From assembly GCA_946480525.1 (NCBI GenBank), contig CAMLLA010000253.1:1-6287 (forward strand): a stretch of DNA of 6,287 nucleotides, in the 5' to 3' direction. Positions within the stretch are counted from its first letter, which is position 1; each line of letters starts with the position of its first letter. Positions 5,535 to 6,287 of this stretch are shown piece by piece. The notes beneath the pieces were generated by a model. The model was not told the origin of the DNA, did not search any database, and saw only the letters and a program-made list of their open reading frames with translations. The stretch comes from an uncultured Asticcacaulis sp. Lineage in GTDB: Bacteria; Pseudomonadota; Alphaproteobacteria; Caulobacterales; Caulobacteraceae. The position numbers were made by a program, and so were the translations under genes.

Positions 5535-5549
5535 GAACAAATCAAGAAC
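5535..5549 (-). promoter_or_regulatory. LexA operator (SOS box) GTTC-N7-GTTC
   Basis: On the minus strand the sequence is GTTC-TTGATTT-GTTC, a perfect match to the alphaproteobacterial LexA box known from Rhodobacter and Caulobacter. It lies 23 nt upstream of the ATG of the radical SAM gene, where a bound repressor would block its promoter. It is also 58 nt upstream of the cyclophilin gene on the other strand, so an effect on that gene cannot be excluded. The intergenic position and the likely repair function of the target support it over chance. Confidence 0.75.
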
Positions 5550-5558
5550 AAAATGCGC

Positions 5559-5587
5559 TTGCGATCTCATGGTGAACATCGGATAGT
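5559..5587 (+). promoter_or_regulatory. Possible promoter of the cyclophilin gene (TTGCGA-N17-GATAGT)
   Basis: A -35-like TTGCGA (5559-5564) and a -10-like GATAGT (5582-5587) are 17 nt apart, each matching four of six consensus bases. The start point would fall near 5593-5595, leaving a very short leader that begins at about the ribosome binding site. If a more upstream promoter is used instead, the hairpin at 5587-5606 would be fully transcribed. Confidence 0.3.
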
Positions 5588-5606
5588 GCGCGTCGGAGGA
5601 CGCGCA
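5587..5606 (+). promoter_or_regulatory. Hairpin displaying the Shine-Dalgarno of the cyclophilin gene
   Basis: TGCGCGTC (5587-5594) pairs perfectly with GACGCGCA (5599-5606) around the loop GGAG (5595-5598). The GGAGGA ribosome binding site starts in the loop and runs into the 3' arm, and the hairpin ends 1 nt before the ATG at 5608. A GC-rich structure here could either present or occlude the site. It is real at sequence level; its role depends on where transcription starts. Confidence 0.5.
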
Positions 5607-5607
5607 T

Positions 5608-6222
5608 ATGAGACGAACATTTTTGGCGGGCAGCCTGGCGCTGGCGGGTGTGGCGGCACTGGGCGGCAAGGTTCAGGCGCAGGAGGTGCCGGCGTCGCCG
5701 GCCGAAAAGCTGGTCCGCATCCGCATGGCGACAGGCCTGGGTGATATCGTCCTCAATCTCGATGCCGGCAGGGCCCCTCTGACGACGGCCAACTTCCTGC
5801 GCTATGTCGATAGCAAGAAGCTGGATGCCAGTGTCTTTTACCGCGCCATGAAAAGTCCGAACGGCAATGGCCTGATTCAGGGCGGCGACAGCCGGCGCGC
5901 CCTGCCGCCCGTGGCACATGAACCGACGACCCAGACCGGCTTAAGCCATACGGACGGCACGATCTCGCTGGTTCGCGGGGCGGCCGCCGGTTCGGGCAAG
6001 GGCGACTTCTTTATCTGTGTCGGTGATATGACCTTCCTGGACGCCGGCCCGAACGGAACCGACGACGGTCTCGGCTTTGCTGCCTTCGGTAAGGTGATCG
6101 AGGGTATGGACGTCGTCCGGGCTATCCTTGGTGCGCCAGTGTCGGCGACCGAAGGCGTCGGCGCCATGCAGGGTCAGATGCTGGCGCCCAAGGTGCCGAT
6201 CGTAAAGACGCGGAGAGTCTAA
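5608..6222 (+). CDS. Cyclophilin-type peptidyl-prolyl isomerase, probably Tat-exported
   Basis: The 204-residue protein catalyses cis-trans isomerisation of X-Pro bonds. Residues 1-24 are a signal peptide with a twin-arginine motif (MRRTFLAG), a hydrophobic core, and an AxA-like cleavage site after VQA24, so export through Tat in folded form to the periplasm is likely. The cyclophilin domain covers about 35-175: GDIVLNLD, APLTTANFLRYVD, VFYRAM with the catalytic-type Arg79, LIQGGD with Gln91, GDFFICVGD with Phe134-135, and FAAFGKVIEGMDVV. Compared with human cyclophilin A, the Trp121 position is Phe (MTFLD) and the His126 position is Phe, as in divergent bacterial forms, so activity may be modest and cyclosporin binding weak. 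GGAGGA sits 7 nt before the ATG at 5608. It is transcribed divergently from the radical SAM gene; a functional link is not implied. Confidence 0.93.
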   Translation: MRRTFLAGSLALAGVAALGGKVQAQEVPASPAEKLVRIRMATGLGDIVLNLDAGRAPLTTANFLRYVDSKKLDASVFYRAMKSPNGNGLIQGGDSRRALPPVAHEPTTQTGLSHTDGTISLVRGAAAGSGKGDFFICVGDMTFLDAGPNGTDDGLGFAAFGKVIEGMDVVRAILGAPVSATEGVGAMQGQMLAPKVPIVKTRRV

Positions 6223-6239
6223 GCTTGTTTGAAATCAAG

Positions 6240-6287
6240 TCCCCCTTCCGTCATTTGCTCCGCAAATGCCACCTTCCCCGTTTACGG
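6240..6287. repeat. REP-like intergenic palindromic element, cut by the window edge
   Basis: Starting 18 nt after the cyclophilin stop, a C-rich flank (CCCCCTTCCGT) leads into a hairpin CATTTGC-TCC-GCAAATG (6252-6268), then a second C-rich flank CCACCTTCCCCG and TTTACGG at the edge. I recall similar elements, with a variable central hairpin between CCCTCCGTC-like and CCACCTCCCCC-like flanks, scattered between genes in Caulobacterales and related alphaproteobacteria. The second flank probably pairs with G-rich sequence just past the window. It may double as a 3' structure for the cyclophilin message. Confidence 0.5.

Overview
The window looks like ordinary chromosome from a GC-rich alphaproteobacterium, most likely a member of Caulobacterales. 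This is inferred from codon bias, GTTC-N7-GTTC LexA-type boxes (the alphaproteobacterial SOS operator), GANTC sites, and a REP-like hairpin repeat at the right edge of a style I associate with this group. No rRNA, tRNA, transposase, phage gene or CRISPR array was seen.

Layout. Positions 1-269 hold no confident gene but several inverted repeats and a near-match LexA box. A 54-residue single-pass membrane protein gene follows (270-434, +). A four-gene minus-strand operon then reads leftward from 3379: a membrane acyltransferase-3 protein, two tandem paralogous six-helix membrane proteins of unknown function (about two-thirds identical by hand alignment), and a small winged-helix regulator. The last three are tightly coupled (14-nt overlap, then a 3-nt gap). 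The operon has a recognisable minus-strand promoter (TTTACA-N17-TATATC). The promoter region is shared with a divergent plus-strand alpha/beta hydrolase of BEM46/ABHD13 type (3533-4393).

The hydrolase overlaps by 19 nt, tail to tail, a PA0069-family (SplB-related) radical SAM gene (4375-5511, -). Divergent from that gene is a probable Tat-exported cyclophilin peptidyl-prolyl isomerase (5608-6222, +), followed by the edge repeat.

The most interesting point is the radical SAM gene. It has a perfect LexA operator (GTTCTTGATTTGTTC on its strand, plus coordinates 5535-5549) 23 nt before its start codon. Its protein ends in QLSLF, which matches the consensus beta sliding-clamp-binding pentapeptide. 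Together these suggest an SOS-induced, clamp-recruited DNA repair radical SAM enzyme, a role not established for this family as far as I know. Secondary points are the Shine-Dalgarno in a hairpin loop before the cyclophilin gene, CGATA half-sites at both ends of the regulator operon, and the stem-loop between the acyltransferase and the paralogue pair.
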